A stretch of DNA of 64,000 nucleotides from Sanghuangporus weigelae (lineage: Eukaryota; Basidiomycota; Agaricomycetes; Hymenochaetales; Hymenochaetaceae), in NCBI GenBank assembly GCA_033182465.1, contig CP137320.1, positions 3,038,001 to 3,102,000 on the forward strand. The letters run 5' to 3'. Position numbers and translations under genes: made by a program. Below are positions 20,711 to 32,779 of the stretch, piece after piece. Below the pieces are notes generated by a model. It searched no databases, was not told the DNA's origin, and was given only the letters and a program-made list of their open reading frames with translations. Numbering within the stretch: position 1 is the stretch's first letter; each line of letters begins with the position of its first letter.

Positions 20711-21254
20711 GAAAGTATATGGGACGGTGCAGTTTTCATAAGTAGAAGGAAGACGATGAGATCAGAAAAAGGAGAGGGACTGGACTGTCGAGAGGGGCTA
20801 ACGCCACCCGTAGCGTCCTCGTGTGCTGGAAGGAGCGACGTGTGGGAGTGTACATGTTCTTTTGTTTTGAAACAAGCTTAAGTTGGAGGACCGGACTGGG
20901 ATGACAATTGGCAATGGCAGGTTTGCTGCTGGTGATGCGAAATAATAATAAGAGACCGAGCGAGTACGCGTGGCACTCTGGATGGATGGATCGTCTGTCT
21001 GTATTGCTTGCTTGCTCTTCCCGCTTTGTATTGTCCCCCTGGGTCCGCGGTGGTTCGTCGACGATAGAACGCGATTGATGGCCGTTCATTTGCATTTGAT
21101 TTGAAAATGAAATGAAACTCTAGCCGCCTTCGTTGCCAAATATTATCACTCTTCTCATGCGTACGTAATCATATACATCCTCGTAGTTTTTATATCTCCC
21201 GCCTAAGTAACTTCACTTTCAGTCCCGCCTAGCTCTGCTTCCTCATCCTCCACC
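20711..21254. other. Promoter region of the P450 gene
   Basis: Leads into the P450 start at 21255. The last 100 bases before the ATG are pyrimidine-rich (cttcctcatcctccaccATG), typical of a fungal leader. No other feature seen. Confidence 0.4.
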
Positions 21255-23184
21255 ATGTCCACTGCTTTATACGTCGCAGACGCATTTCTTGCAGCTTTTG
21301 GCATCCTACTCCTCCGTCGTCTCATCCGTCGCCTTACCAGACCCCCTACTGTTCTTCCTCCTTGTCCTCCGCCAAAACCGCTCATCGGAAATTTGTTAGA
21401 CTTCCCTACAGGGAGAGCTTGGCTAGGATGGGCAGCCCACGTGAAGAAGTTCGGCGCTCTCTCGCGTCTCAGCATGTTTGGCACAAATATTGTCGTATTG
21501 CACGATCCTCAAGCGGCTGCAGCGTTATTCGAGAAGCGGAGCGCTGTTTTCAGCGATAGACCCAGAATGGTATTTGGTACGTGTATGAACTCCATCCTTC
21601 CACATTATATATTGAACGATCTTGAACAAAGGTGGTGAAATGTGCGGGTGGGAAAATACATTAGCCTTGCAACGATATGGTGAAGCTTTCAAGCTGTTTA
21701 GGCGTGAACTTCACCAGGTGAGTGGCATTTTACTACTTCCCACTTGTTTCTTTTTTATTTATTTATCTTCAGGTTCTTGGCACCCCAGTGGCCATTGCGA
21801 GATTTCACCCACTGATGGAGGTGGAGGCCAAACGCTTCCTGCTACGCGTCCTCAACGATCCCACCAAGCTTCAGAAACATGTCCAAACGTCTACCGGTGC
21901 CGTCATCCTTCGAATAACCTACGGGTACGCCATCGAACCTTCCGGTCGCGATCCTCTCCATGCACTTGCAGACAGGGGAATCCAACAAATCAGTATGGCA
22001 GCGCAACCGGGCGCATTTGTCGTCGATGTTCTTCCGTTCCTCCGCCATCTTCCAACCTGGTTCCCCGGTGCAAGAAGATTTCATGCGATCTCAAAACATT
22101 TCAGAGAAACCGTCACAGAGCTCGTAGAGAAGCCATTCGCGTTTGTCAAGATGCAGGTTGCAAATGGCACTGCTGAGCCGAGTTATGTTACATCCTTGCT
22201 GGAAAAATACGATAACGAAGGGAATGGCATCCTTAGTCCCGAGCATGAGCGTGTCATTAAGTGGAGCGCGAGCAGCCTGTATACTGGAGGATCTGATACG
22301 ACCGTCAGTGCGATTCAGGCATTTTTCCTCGCCATGCTACTCCATCCGCACGTACTCGAGCGAGCACAGGCAGAGATCGACTCCTTAACACGCGGTGCAC
22401 GTCTACCTGGATTTGCAGATAGGGAGAAACTGCCTTACATAAACGCCCTCTGCAAGGAAGTTCTTCGCTGGGCTCCCGTTGCTCCGATGGGACTGCCGCA
22501 CGTAAACTCGGAAGACGTCTTGTATGAGGGCTATACGATTCCCAAATCATCAATTGTTATGCCGAATATTTGGTGAGACTCGCTGCTTTATCTGCTTTTC
22601 CCTTGAAATAGACTGTCATTTGCTCTAGGCATTACGCTCATGATCCGTCTGTCTACGATTCTCCCTACGAATTTCGTCCAGAACGTTTCCTGCAAGAACC
22701 GTCATCACCTTCGTCACCTTCATCACCATCTCCATCACCTATTGGAGCAAAGACTGGATCATTTGCTCGACACGGAGCAGACTTGTGTGCAGAGCGCGAC
22801 GTACGGGAGTACGTGTTCGGCTTTGGAAGACGCGCTTGTCCTGGACGTGAGCTTGCGGATGCAAGTCTGTTCATGTTCGTGGCTATGAGCATTGCCGCAT
22901 TGGATATCCGACCATCTTCAGGGATGGACTTGAGCAAGATCAACGTTGCAGAGGGGCTAGGTTGGGTCCCTGGGACTATTACGTGCGTCGAAATTGTCCA
23001 TTCCTTCTGTGTTGGCGCTGATTACCTGTCTCTTAGACATCCGGAGCCTTTTTCTATCGATGCCCGCCCTCGATCGCCGACTGCCGCTGCTCTTATTCAT
23101 TCTGTAGAACTTGAACATCCATGGGGGAATCATGATGCGGAATGCCTCGTGCATCTCAATTGGAAGGATGTGCGCACGGTATGA
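21255..23184 (+). CDS. Cytochrome P450 monooxygenase (CYP64-like)
   Basis: Five exons (21255-21576, 21632-21717, 21773-22572, 22629-22982, 23037-23184), introns 54-56 bp, 569 residues. Hydrophobic N-terminal ER anchor (residues 4-20), proline hinge PPCPPPKPLIGN, I-helix YTGGSDTT, K-helix KEVLR (ExxR), EFRPERF, and haem ligand loop FGFGRRACPGRE with the cysteine in place. The overall pattern resembles fungal O-methylsterigmatocystin oxidoreductase-like P450s; substrate unknown. Two oddities: a Ser-Pro-rich insertion (SPSSPSSPSPSP) after the PERF motif, and about 30 extra residues after the usual end (IDARPRSPTAAALI). The last intron is 54 bp and stop-free, so retention would still yield a full-length protein with an 18-residue insert. 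ATG choice follows the membrane anchor. Confidence 0.93.
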
Positions 23185-24064
23185 TTGTTCGTCGTCCAAG
23201 AGTTACCTGTACGATCCGAGCAGCGCAACCTAATTTATCACCACTACCTGGCCGCACCTTGGCCATTATTTTGTTCTTTATTTCATCCCTTAAACGAAGC
23301 AACTTGTGCGTTTCCTCAGCCTGTATTCCTCATAGAGCTCCTTGATGTCTTGTTCGTCAGTAAAGTTTGTGTATCATAGCGACCAATTCAGCCCATTTGT
23401 TTTCGCATCATGCGTTGCTTGTGTGTTGTAGCGAGTTAGTTCACAGAGACTGGATGGGAACTTGACAGACGAGATGTCAGTGAAAAGGCCCGGTGTGGCA
23501 CGTTTGTGCAGCGCAGCGTACTCGTCTGGGGATTTTCGTAGTTACGCAGGAATGCCGACGATCAGATTCAGCTTGTTACTTACAGTGTAGTAAAAACATT
23601 TTTTGTTGCGAGCGGGCGCGACAGAACTTTTGCATGTTATTGTATAAGCTTGAGTTTCTGCATGAACACCAGCAAGCGTATCATTGTGAGTTTTCTCCAT
23701 ACAGTTTTTTTGCTGATTGATTTGCTTCACAATCCGACTCAATGAGTATCTTGTGTCGCATAGCCAATTGTTGATAAAACGACAAGCCTAATGAATTATA
23801 TCCTGATCAGGATAACTCTTTCTGCCCAGTGGGTCTTCTGGCTCGGGTCAAGAATATCTCAGTTGTTTTCTTCTGCGGTCCGTACACCTATATAATAATC
23901 GACGGCGATGAAAGCCTCCCCCTAAACTCAGTGCTGTTATTACAAAGTACAAAGTACAGAGGAGTCGGTATAGCGCGCGACAAAAATTTAAAAAAAATGA
24001 AAAATAGCGTAAAGCAAAGCTTGGTTTGGACGGCCAAGCATTGGACCTTGTGTCAAGCGAAGAT
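23185..24064. other. Intergenic, nothing recognised
   Basis: AT-rich DNA between the P450 stop and the decayed DUF6533-type copy. Several short frames, none with family resemblance. Confidence 0.4.
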
Positions 24065-24668
24065 CAATCCTACCTAAGAAACTCTACTGGCAAACAACTT
24101 TTGAACATACTTTCGATCTCGAGACATCTCAATCCTCGCCGTGAAGAGCGTCCCAACTCATATTCCGGGCTTCGGACAAGTTTCTCCACAAAAGGTTCGA
24201 ACGTGTCTTTGATACCGTGATTCATGCCTCCCGTCATTTGCAACATGTATAAATAATCTCCATGAACAAAAAACGAATCAATCCCGACCTGTTGCTTCTT
24301 CTTCTTGGTCGTGACTGTCCGTGATTAAGAGGCGCATTGATGAATGAGTGGTTTGCTACTTACGGCCTTCGACAACTGTAATCTGAATGAATAGCCAAAG
24401 CATTACTATCGCCTCTAGCGCAAGTAGGACTTGTAGGATCCACATGAAAATTCTCGCTACTTCAAGTTAGGTTGTGGTTGCTCTCGAATGATACTCACCC
24501 CTGGAATATAACGCGAGGACGTGGATCATGGGAGTGCAAGTTGAGCAGATGACCAGAGATGCTCACCGGAGTCAGAGAGAAGCCTTAGCAACTGCTTGAA
24601 AGTATCGCGAAATTGTAAAATCCTTGAACAAACACATGAACTATACTAGGAGCGATGGTGAGCGCCAT
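24065..24668 (-). pseudogene. DUF6533-type membrane protein, copy 1 (deleted and chimeric)
   Basis: Starts with MALTIAPSIVHVF (ATG 24668-24666), the same opening as copies 2 and 3, then shifts frame (the expected DFTISRYFQAVAKA is in the next frame). Exons 2-6 of the family are absent: the sequence jumps to PMIHVLALYSR and then to VARIFMWILQVLLALEAIVM, which align with the middle of copies 2 and 3. After VVEG the family sequence is lost and an unrelated frame follows (GIDSFFVHGDYLYMLQMTGG..., about 24065-24290). That tail loosely recalls the C-terminal part of basidiomycete Crinkler-type proteins, a weak impression only. Confidence 0.7.
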
Positions 24669-25909
24669 GTTGTAAAGAATCAATATCTTCGGCTTCCGAT
24701 GAATGAGATGAAAGAGGCACAAAGGAGAGGGGGGGGGGGGGTTAGAGAATGGCTAGTTCGCAAGTTCGCATTTAAACTGGTTGGACAAGACAGATTTCCA
24801 AGATGACCGTAGCAGGAATATCAATATCAATCAAGGGCAACAGTCTTCAGGAATGCAGCCGCTTCACGCAGATAGACGCTCACAATTCTGGGTGGCAAGA
24901 AGAAAGATTTGAGCGTGACGGTTTTAAAGATATTTACTGTAAAATGAAGAGAGCTTCTGGACGATGTCAGTGACAGATGTACACCAATGAACAAATAATA
25001 TTAATGACAGGGTTATTTCGGCATGCAGAATACTCTGAATGATGGGATGTAAAAAAGTTTTACGATGAAATTACCTCAGTGAAGACCACAAGATCTAAAT
25101 ATCAGAAGATGCTCATCAGATCTGTCTCAGAAAGGATAAAATCATGATTGACGATGGCTTTGAACGTTCTCTGCCTGTGCGATGTGAGACCGGAAGTAGA
25201 CAAAGCCTAATGAAAGCAAGCACCACCGGTGTCTATACGTAGCAGAATAGAACAGACATTTCAACTCAACTCCGATCGAAAAGAATGAGCCTATAGAACA
25301 CACGTACGGTCTTTTGAAGTAACTCTACCAGCGAATAAGCGTTGAGACGGCTCTTCTACTTCTTGAAGCTGAGGCTAGTCTGATTCATCCGATTGTAAGA
25401 ACAGGTATGAGGCAATAATTTCAGAACCATGTCGAAGAAACGAAAAGATCGTTTCGATGATGAAGGGACATGGACGTGTACCAATAAGGTCCGCCGCTGA
25501 GTCGTCAAGCTACGGCAACCCTGCTTATAAATCACTAGGGAAACTTCTTTGAAGAGTTTCGCAAGGACTTCTTCGTAATATATTCTTAAAAATAATTTAT
25601 CGAAGCATCAGATGCGTCCGTCTCCATCTGGGCAGGCAAAGGAAAGACTAGAAAATAAAACTGTTACATTTCGCAATGACTATTGTTGCGATATCCGATT
25701 ATGTGGGGAGGACATATTGGTGTCAGCTTCGATATTTCGGCGGTATTACTTGCGCTCATGTCCAATAGGGAAAAGGTGCACGCTATCCTTCAATCACTCA
25801 CAGTACAACTACTATTACTAGTGATCCTACAAAAATTACAGATTACTGATCAACTCGACTAAGACTTCCACAAAGGAAATGATGACTACCAGGACAGGGG
25901 AAAGCACGA
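24669..25909. other. Spacer between DUF6533-type copies 1 and 2
   Basis: Contains a 12-base guanine run at about 24730. The DNA has no long open frame and I cannot place any DUF6533 exon in it with confidence, although decayed exons may be present. Confidence 0.35.
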
Positions 25910-27514
25910 TCAGTCAAATCCACTTTCTTCCTCTACACGAAGAGGGCCGTCCCGAACAAAGAGAACGCTAGACATGCGAGTCTCTGATTCCAAGGTAGTG
26001 CCGTCATCGAGACCCTTTTCTGCTGCTTCCTGGAGATTGAAGAGCATGCGGCTCCCCAAGATGCAAAGGAAGGCAGGACTTCCGAGGGTATCAAGCAAGG
26101 CCGAGAGCAGACCGTTGGATACCCTCAGCTTGAACTCCATGACATTGAGAAGATTGCAGGCGATTGCGCTGTCCATGTCACTATGTGAGCAAAATAAGGG
26201 CGCATATATGAAATTGCTCACAGGACGAAATAAATTATTTGGTCTTGAATGAGGACTTTGACAAGCGTCAGACTCTCCAAACTCCGGTTTATCATCCAAA
26301 ATCCGATTGCTTTGTATAGCGCCAACAAAAAAAGGATCGTGCTGTACACCATAGGAATAGACCTATTGGAATCCATGGGACACCGCTCAAGATATGTGAC
26401 ATCGGTAATGCGTTAGTAGCTCACCAGAACGTGATTCCGAATCCTTGCGCATTGTGCGATTCGCCGCACACGGTCATTCCTACCGCGATGTTCTTAGTCG
26501 TGACTATATAATCATTAGGCAATAAATCGACATAATAATAAAGATCTCACGGCCTTCGATCAGAGTGATGTGAATGCAGAGCCACAGCATTATCACCACT
26601 TCTGTTGCGAGCAATATTTGGAGGACTGTTGTCAAGATTCTTGCTACTGCAAATTCAGAGTAATCGTCGTTGAGCAGTCGAACTTCCCACCTCGAGAGTA
26701 AAGCGCAGTAACTCGGATCATGAGGACGTCTATGTCACCAATTCCTAAGTGAATCAAAATGAAGAGAAAGGGGGATCCGCTTACAGTCAATTAGGACGAT
26801 TGTAAACCAGTCTGCTTGGGTGTCAATTTGCGTTTATTGCAGAGTTTAGGACACTTACTCGAGACAACCCTCGTCCACATCGCGAATTTACCTAGAATAG
26901 TTCAAATATGCTGCGAATATATAGTAGCGCACCACTTACACCTGAATCGATAGATTAGTCGGGATAAAGTCGGGGAACGGTAGTGACGTACACAGATGGA
27001 CTCAGGTCATAAGAGTAATCTTTTTCGAATCTGCGTCAGACGCGTGCTGTAGACTTGTAAGGTTGAATACCCACAAATGACTCTGGTGATTTCTCCGAAA
27101 AGGCCGGAGTAGCGATTCTAATATTCATCAGATACGGGCAGCAGCAAGTTTTTTTTGGTTAACGAACCGCGAAATAAACGAAAGATATAATTCTGAAGGC
27201 GGAGTTCTTCGGGAAGTCTGAATGAGCCTCTGGGATTATCAATGCAGATTGTTCTTACGCTTACCCAGAAGTATTTAACCTGGTGAATTCGAAGATCAAG
27301 ATTCATATTTCCCGACCTAAAAGAATCTTGCTCACCTCCCTATCCATCGTAATGACTTCATATTATCAGCAAAATCCCCCAAATATATACGGATGGAGCG
27401 GTACGCACGAGCGTCATACGTCAGGGACGTTATTGCTGCTGCTTGGAAGTAACGTGAAATAGTAAAGTCTCGCACAAATACGGGGACCTGGCTGGGGGCG
27501 AGAGAGAGAGCCAT
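25910..27514 (-). CDS. DUF6533-type seven-helix membrane protein, copy 2
   Basis: A gene of about ten short exons, invisible to single-frame reading. Exon 1 gives MALSLAPSQVPVFVRDFTIS then RYFQAAAITSLTYDA; later exons give LITMDRE, VKYFW, NRYSGLFGEITRVI, GKFAMWTRVV, DWFTIVLID, DVLMIRVTALYSR, VARILTTVLQILLATEVVIM, SIPMVYSTILFLLALYKAIG, and the final long exon LNVMEFKLRVSNGLLSALLD...GSRMLFNLQEAAE ending at 25910. Every piece has a counterpart in copy 3 in the same order, which supports real exons. Proteins of this type have an N-terminal DUF6533 segment and about seven membrane helices and are abundant in Agaricomycetes; the receptor-like fold is suggestive but no ligand or function is known. 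Exact splice sites for the middle exons are not all resolved, so intactness is likely but not proven. Confidence 0.7.
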
Positions 27515-28308
27515 GTTAACCCGTGCCTAGGTCCTTGGGTCGAGTACAGAGTAGGCGACACCTGAAATGCGGGAGGGACGGGATGATGCATAGTCTTCAT
27601 TCAGGGTCGCATTGAAGTAGAGTGGATAAGACTCATTGGAATCCAGATTGCAGCATGATTATGATCCAAGGAGTCGCACTTTGTCGTTCCTCCTAACAGT
27701 TAGGAGAATCAGGAGAATCAATGAAGTTACTAAAAATACGAGCTTTTGAAGCGACTGATGACAGATAGACATCGGTGCACACCAGTTAGATAGCCATAGA
27801 TGGCTTGAAACGAACTTGAAACGATCAAGACAATGATGCAGCGTGTTCACCAAAGCCGCGTGACATCTGGATATTACGCTCGCAGAATATTAATACGGCA
27901 AGGGCAAGCAGCAATATCGTTCGCTTGCGATGAGAAAGGAGCATTACGGTGATGCGTGTAATTGAGCCGGTGAAGGAATTGCCCAACAGTTCGCACGAGT
28001 TAGTAATGAGATAGCTGCTACACGAATCTTGATTGGATGTGACACGGCGCTTCAGTAAATCTTTCGCTCCTGATATGCGTCGCTGCATTCTTCCGCGCGT
28101 TGACGTGGAATCGTAATGAATGACCATCAATATAGTATCCAGAGTACAAGCATCCATATGAATCATTCTGCGTGTGGATGGATAGGAGGAGGTCTTTGAG
28201 CAACGCCGTTTATGAACAGGCCAAGTGTGGTCGGGAATAGAAACGAAGTTCTAAATCTAAAGCTGAAGATTAAGACTGAGCCCGAAAATATTCCGTGGGA
28301 AAATCAAG
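27515..28308. other. Promoter-side spacer of DUF6533-type copy 2
   Basis: No open frame with family resemblance. Ends at the TA flanking element D. Confidence 0.35.
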
Positions 28309-29614
28309 TACAGGCATTTACCGGTCCTTTGAACACTCAATACAGATCCACTCGTACACAACACCACAAACATTTAAAAAAAATCTAATTACATATCTGA
28401 GTAGTCTGCTATGGAGGCTATATGCTGAAAATTTTTTGAGCTGTAAAATGTGCAGGAAAAATCAAATTGTGCGTGTGAAAAAAGTAGGGTAAATGTCACG
28501 AAATTAACTCCTTTGAACACCTTGTGACATAAGTGTCATGCTAGTGCATGTAAGGTAGGGAAAGTATAAACTCGACTAGCTGTGACGTGCGTCGCGCGAC
28601 CCTGACCTTCCTCATTTGGCACAACAACACAACTCTTTAATTCTGCCTCCCACACCTCACAAGCATACATTTGTCCTGCGTACATGTCTTTGGATTGTAG
28701 ATACCTACAGATATATGTTTTTAAATTTCCAAAATACTAAGATTTGGCCGACCAATTAAGGAAACAAGTTTTTTTGTACCAAATGGCTCAGAATTCATTT
28801 TCCATCATCCTGGCGAAGTTTCAGAAATTTTTGAAATTTTGACCTCTGGATTTTTGCCGCTTCCCGGAAAACTCCGAATGACTAATACCGCCTATATATA
28901 GTAATTTTATGCTTAGTTAACCGTTATTAGTAAGAGTCATTTCTTATGGATTCCACGGGTGCTTGGAACTCAGCATAGACTTGCTTAAACATCATAAAAA
29001 GCATTCTATCATACATTAAGACACATTGGCAGGCAAACGCTATGATATTTTGGTGTTCAACAACTACCTGGATATCTGGCCTCGAGATTTTTGCTGCTAG
29101 GGTCCTTCCTAATTGGGCTAGATCAGGGACTTTCAGGGTCATCAGTCACATGTGACAGCTAGTCGAGTTTATACTTTCCCTACCTTATTCGCGAGATGAG
29201 AACCGCCCGATTACATAATAATGTTGATAAGTCTGCCTGTCACGCTTTTCAAGTCACCTTTATTGTATGCCTTATATTAATTCATTGGACAGCTCTTTCG
29301 CCACACAAACTAGGCTGCATGTACTTACAGTAGTGGAGTACTAGTATATCTGCTTTTGAGTCATGCTCAAAGCATGAATGAATAGCAAAATGCATCTGAT
29401 TCATTGTTTCTCATTGAGTTTCACTGAAATTCAGCAGTAAATAATTTCTCTGTATTTAACGGGTCATAGTAATTTGCTGAAATTTCGCAGCATGACTCAT
29501 GTGTATTCTGTCCACCTATGATAAAAATTTCAAGTTGCAAATTGGAGGTTTGAGTGAGTAAATGTAGGGTGTTCAAAGGAAGGGTACTGTTTAAAGGACC
29601 AGTAAATGCCTGTA
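28309..29614. mobile_element. Element D: TA-flanked inverted-repeat transposon
   Basis: 1302 bp (28311-29612) between TA dinucleotides. The left end CAGGCATTTACCGGTCCTTT and the right end (reverse complement CAGGCATTTACTGGTCCTTT) match at 24 of the first 26 positions. Apart from the inserted element E it has no long frame. Same terminal style (CAG, TA duplication) as elements B and C but an unrelated sequence. Confidence 0.82.
28551..29187. mobile_element. Element E nested in D
   Basis: 633 bp (28553-29185) between TA dinucleotides with 31-bp perfect inverted repeats (AGGTAGGGAAAGTATAAACT...). A 71-codon minus frame (28927-29142) lies inside but resembles nothing I know. Nesting shows that E moved after D. 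Confidence 0.85.
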
Positions 29615-29871
29615 TTTGGCGATCATCTTGGTAACCGTGAGTTGAAATGAAATCTTCCTGAAACGCAGATAGCTCTTAACACTACGTGAATCTGATAGGC
29701 GCATTAACGAATCTACCCGTCATACACGGTCACGTCGGACTATAAGTATGTGTAGTACCTATGCAGGGGGCGAGGCTCAAAGAGAAAGGAAGAGTAAATA
29801 CTGCTGCTGCAACAAATCTTTTAGGAAACTACATCATGAAAATGACAGGAATATTTCGATCTAGATAGAAG

Positions 29872-31462
29872 CTAGGAGAATCGTATCGCGGACATCTCAG
29901 TCTCCCGAGTAAATTCATTCTGGTCAGTGCTATAGTTATCCTTCTCTGCCGCTTCCTTCAGATTCAGAAGCATACGACTCCCGAAGATACAAAGGAATGC
30001 TGGACTTCCGAGAGTATCCAGCAAAGCAGATAGGAGGCCATTAGACACCCTGAGTTTGAACTCCAGCACATTGAGGAAGTTGCAGGTAATTGCTCTTGGA
30101 ACATCATTGGAGATTGTCATCAGTAGAGAATCCACCGTACTCACAGTAGGAAATATACGATCTGATCTTGGATAAGCACTCTGATCAGAGTAGAACCTTC
30201 AAAGCCTCGATTTCCCTTCCAGTACACGATTGCTTTATATACAGCCAACAAGAATAAGATGGCGCTATATACCATCGGAATGGACCTTCTCGGAAAATAC
30301 ATCATTAAACTCTGCGAAAGTCGATGTTGCAATGTTGAGCTCACCACCATGCTATCCCAAAGCCAACAACATTGTTCGTCTCCCCGCATACAGCGAGACC
30401 CTTTGCGAACGACTTTACAGTGACTTTGGGGATCAATCAGGATCACTTCTATGAATCAAGCGTAAAACTGACTTACGGCCTTCGGCGAGGTTGATGTGGA
30501 CCATCATGCCAAGCATCAAGATCGCCTCTATAACGAGAAGCATTTGAAGTACAAGTGTTAAGAATTTTGCTATCTCCAGTTTCAACAAAGACATAATTCG
30601 CTGATGGTTATATTTAACGCACCTCGAGAATATAACGCAATGACACGGATCATGAGGATATCTGCAGAAATATTATCCATATCTTATTTCACAGAACTGT
30701 AAGAAAAGACATCTACAATCTATCAGAATGATAGTGAGCAGATCTAGGAGAGATAGCTGTAAATCCAACATGCACTCGGATCGAGATGAGTAAACTCGCC
30801 TGAAGCGACTCTGGTCCACATCGCAAATTTGCCTGTGGTCATTGTTACTCTGTATTCTGAGTGAATACGAGAAAATAACTACGCTTACACCTTTGGAGAA
30901 CATTAGTATCATCATATGAAAACTGACTCGCAGAACTCACACTTCCCGTGTATTTGAATACGTATAATCTTTACCAAAGATCATGAAGTTCTTTATACGC
31001 ACTTCAGGTAGAGAATAAGCGCTTACAGACAATTCTCGCAATTTCTCCAAATATACCAGAATACCGGTTCTAAGGAATCCCATTTAGTGTAAGCAGGAAT
31101 GATTTCTATGGACATACCATGAAATATACAATCGAAACGTGTTTCTTAGGGGATGTCTTAAGCCGAACCAGTAAGCAAGGCATCGATACAACGGCGGAAA
31201 GTGCTTCTGGGTACATACCCAGAAATGTTTCGCCTAGCAACTGTTCAGAAACTGTTCTCAAAGCGAGAGGAAGGGCTGCATACCTCTTGATCAAGCGTGA
31301 TCACTATGCAAAGGTGCTTGAGCATCACATCGAAGCGAACGATGCATAAGACATACAGATATCGTAGACCAGGCAAGTCATGGTCGCACCCTGGAAATAC
31401 TGGGATATAGTGAAGTCTTTAACAAATGTCGAGACCATGCTCGGAGAGATAGTCAACGCCAT
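29872..31462 (-). CDS. DUF6533-type seven-helix membrane protein, copy 3
   Basis: Exon chain parallel to copy 2. Exon 1 reads MALTISPSMVSTFVKDFTIS then QYFQGATMTCLVYDI; a 74-bp-scale intron (donor GTATGT) joins it to LITLDQE, followed by AKHFW, NRYSGIFGEIARIV, GKFAMWTRVA, DLLTIILID, DILMIRVIALYSR, IAKFLTLVLQMLLVIEAI, LAVCGETNNVVGFGIAWW, SIPMVYSAILFLLAVYKAIV and the last exon from MSTVDSLLMTISND through GSRMLLNLKEAAE to TAG at 29872. No stop interrupts the pieces I could place, so this is probably a functional gene. Hydrophobic segments suggest about seven membrane helices. Function unknown; neighbours give no clue beyond the tandem array. Confidence 0.72.
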
Positions 31463-32779
31463 GTCGTGCGCCCTGCAGGCAGCTTTCGAGCTTATTGAGG
31501 ACAATATGTGGGAGTGAGGCACGATGGTCAATAGAAGTCGAGTTTTGAAGCTCACTAAATACATAGCGCTAGGAAGCACTGACTACATTCGATGCCCGCC
31601 GAGCCAGTAGTCTTCCCACTGGCTTCTATCATGGTGTTTTGGAAATCGCGACCAAGCTAGTCTCGGATGAAACTAGTGTCTTCCGAGCACTGTTTTCTCG
31701 AGTACACAAGAGACACCGTCAAAGTCTAGATATGCTTCAAGATGATGATTTGCTAGCAAAAAAAGAACTGCGGAGAACAGAATGCGAGAAGCAGCCTGTA
31801 AAGTTCATCGCGCGGCAAGCAAGCAGTTGAACTATGTAATGGTGCAAATAATGGCACTACACGGCATAGCTTCGTTGGAAATATCAGAATAGCGCTAGCG
31901 TCGAGAAAACTTACCTAGAGACTCGCATTGATCTTCGAATAAACGCCCGATCCGGTGTAGATAGCAAAATTGGACACTGTATAGGTTTGGGACCTATGGG
32001 CCCTTGTTGGAACGGAGACATTCAACAGTAACGAGCTTGATACCCACTATTCGCGACGGATCAGAATAGCTTGGAGGAGCTATTAGAAAAATGATGACAT
32101 ACTGTACGCAAACGACATGCTCTTTATCCCAGTTACGATAAATTGCGGCACCTACACGGATGTAACGAACGCCTCTGCGAGGGAAAGGATGTTTAGCTTC
32201 GTACAGATGCACGACATTCCAAGATATAGATGATGTTCGAAACTAGAAGGATCATGGTGGGCTAGAATTCATGATGTGCGCCGAGAATCGACCACAGGAT
32301 GGACATTTCCAAGAAAATCGGATAATTCCGTCTTCGGTCGCTATCGCAAGCTTACAGATTTCTTTCGCATCACGTAGTTGAATACACATTACAGAGCCAT
32401 ACAAATATAGGACGTATCGTAGAATGCCGTGGATTACATCATGCAATAACAATGTGTAGTAAAGAAACGCTACGATAGACTGTTCGTGTCTGAAGTCAGA
32501 GAGGGAAAGAAATCCAAGAATAGAAAGGCGATATCTCGCTATATGTGTACAACAAAGAGACAAATAAACGGAGCAAATAACAATAGCTGAATAAAGATCG
32601 ATAATGTGATAAACAAGACTTTTGGGAGTATAGATTCTGGGAGATCGTGGACGGTAATAGAAGACATGCGGATCGTGACGTTCTCATGAAGACATCGTTA
32701 TCTTAGGTTGAAAGCCGAAGAGATTATCCTTAAAGAGGTGGCAGGAATGCTAGATCCAAGATGAATCAACGTTAAATGG
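31463..32779. other. No recognisable gene
   Basis: Frames of 60-100 codons on both strands (for example 32252-32563 minus, 31639-31830 plus) lack domains. One minus segment near 32040-32150 (DKEHVVCVQYVIIFLIA) is hydrophobic and could be decayed DUF6533-type coding DNA, but I could not align it. Confidence 0.35.

Noticed and set aside
21255-23184. Secondary-metabolite cluster with the two P450s and the LACTB2-type hydrolase
   Set aside because: The genes are 16-20 kb apart, separated by unrelated housekeeping genes, and no synthase, transporter or regulator is present.
24728-24740. Poly-G run (also one at about 44437)
   Set aside because: Simple homopolymers that may be partly sequencing artefacts; nothing functional is visible around them.
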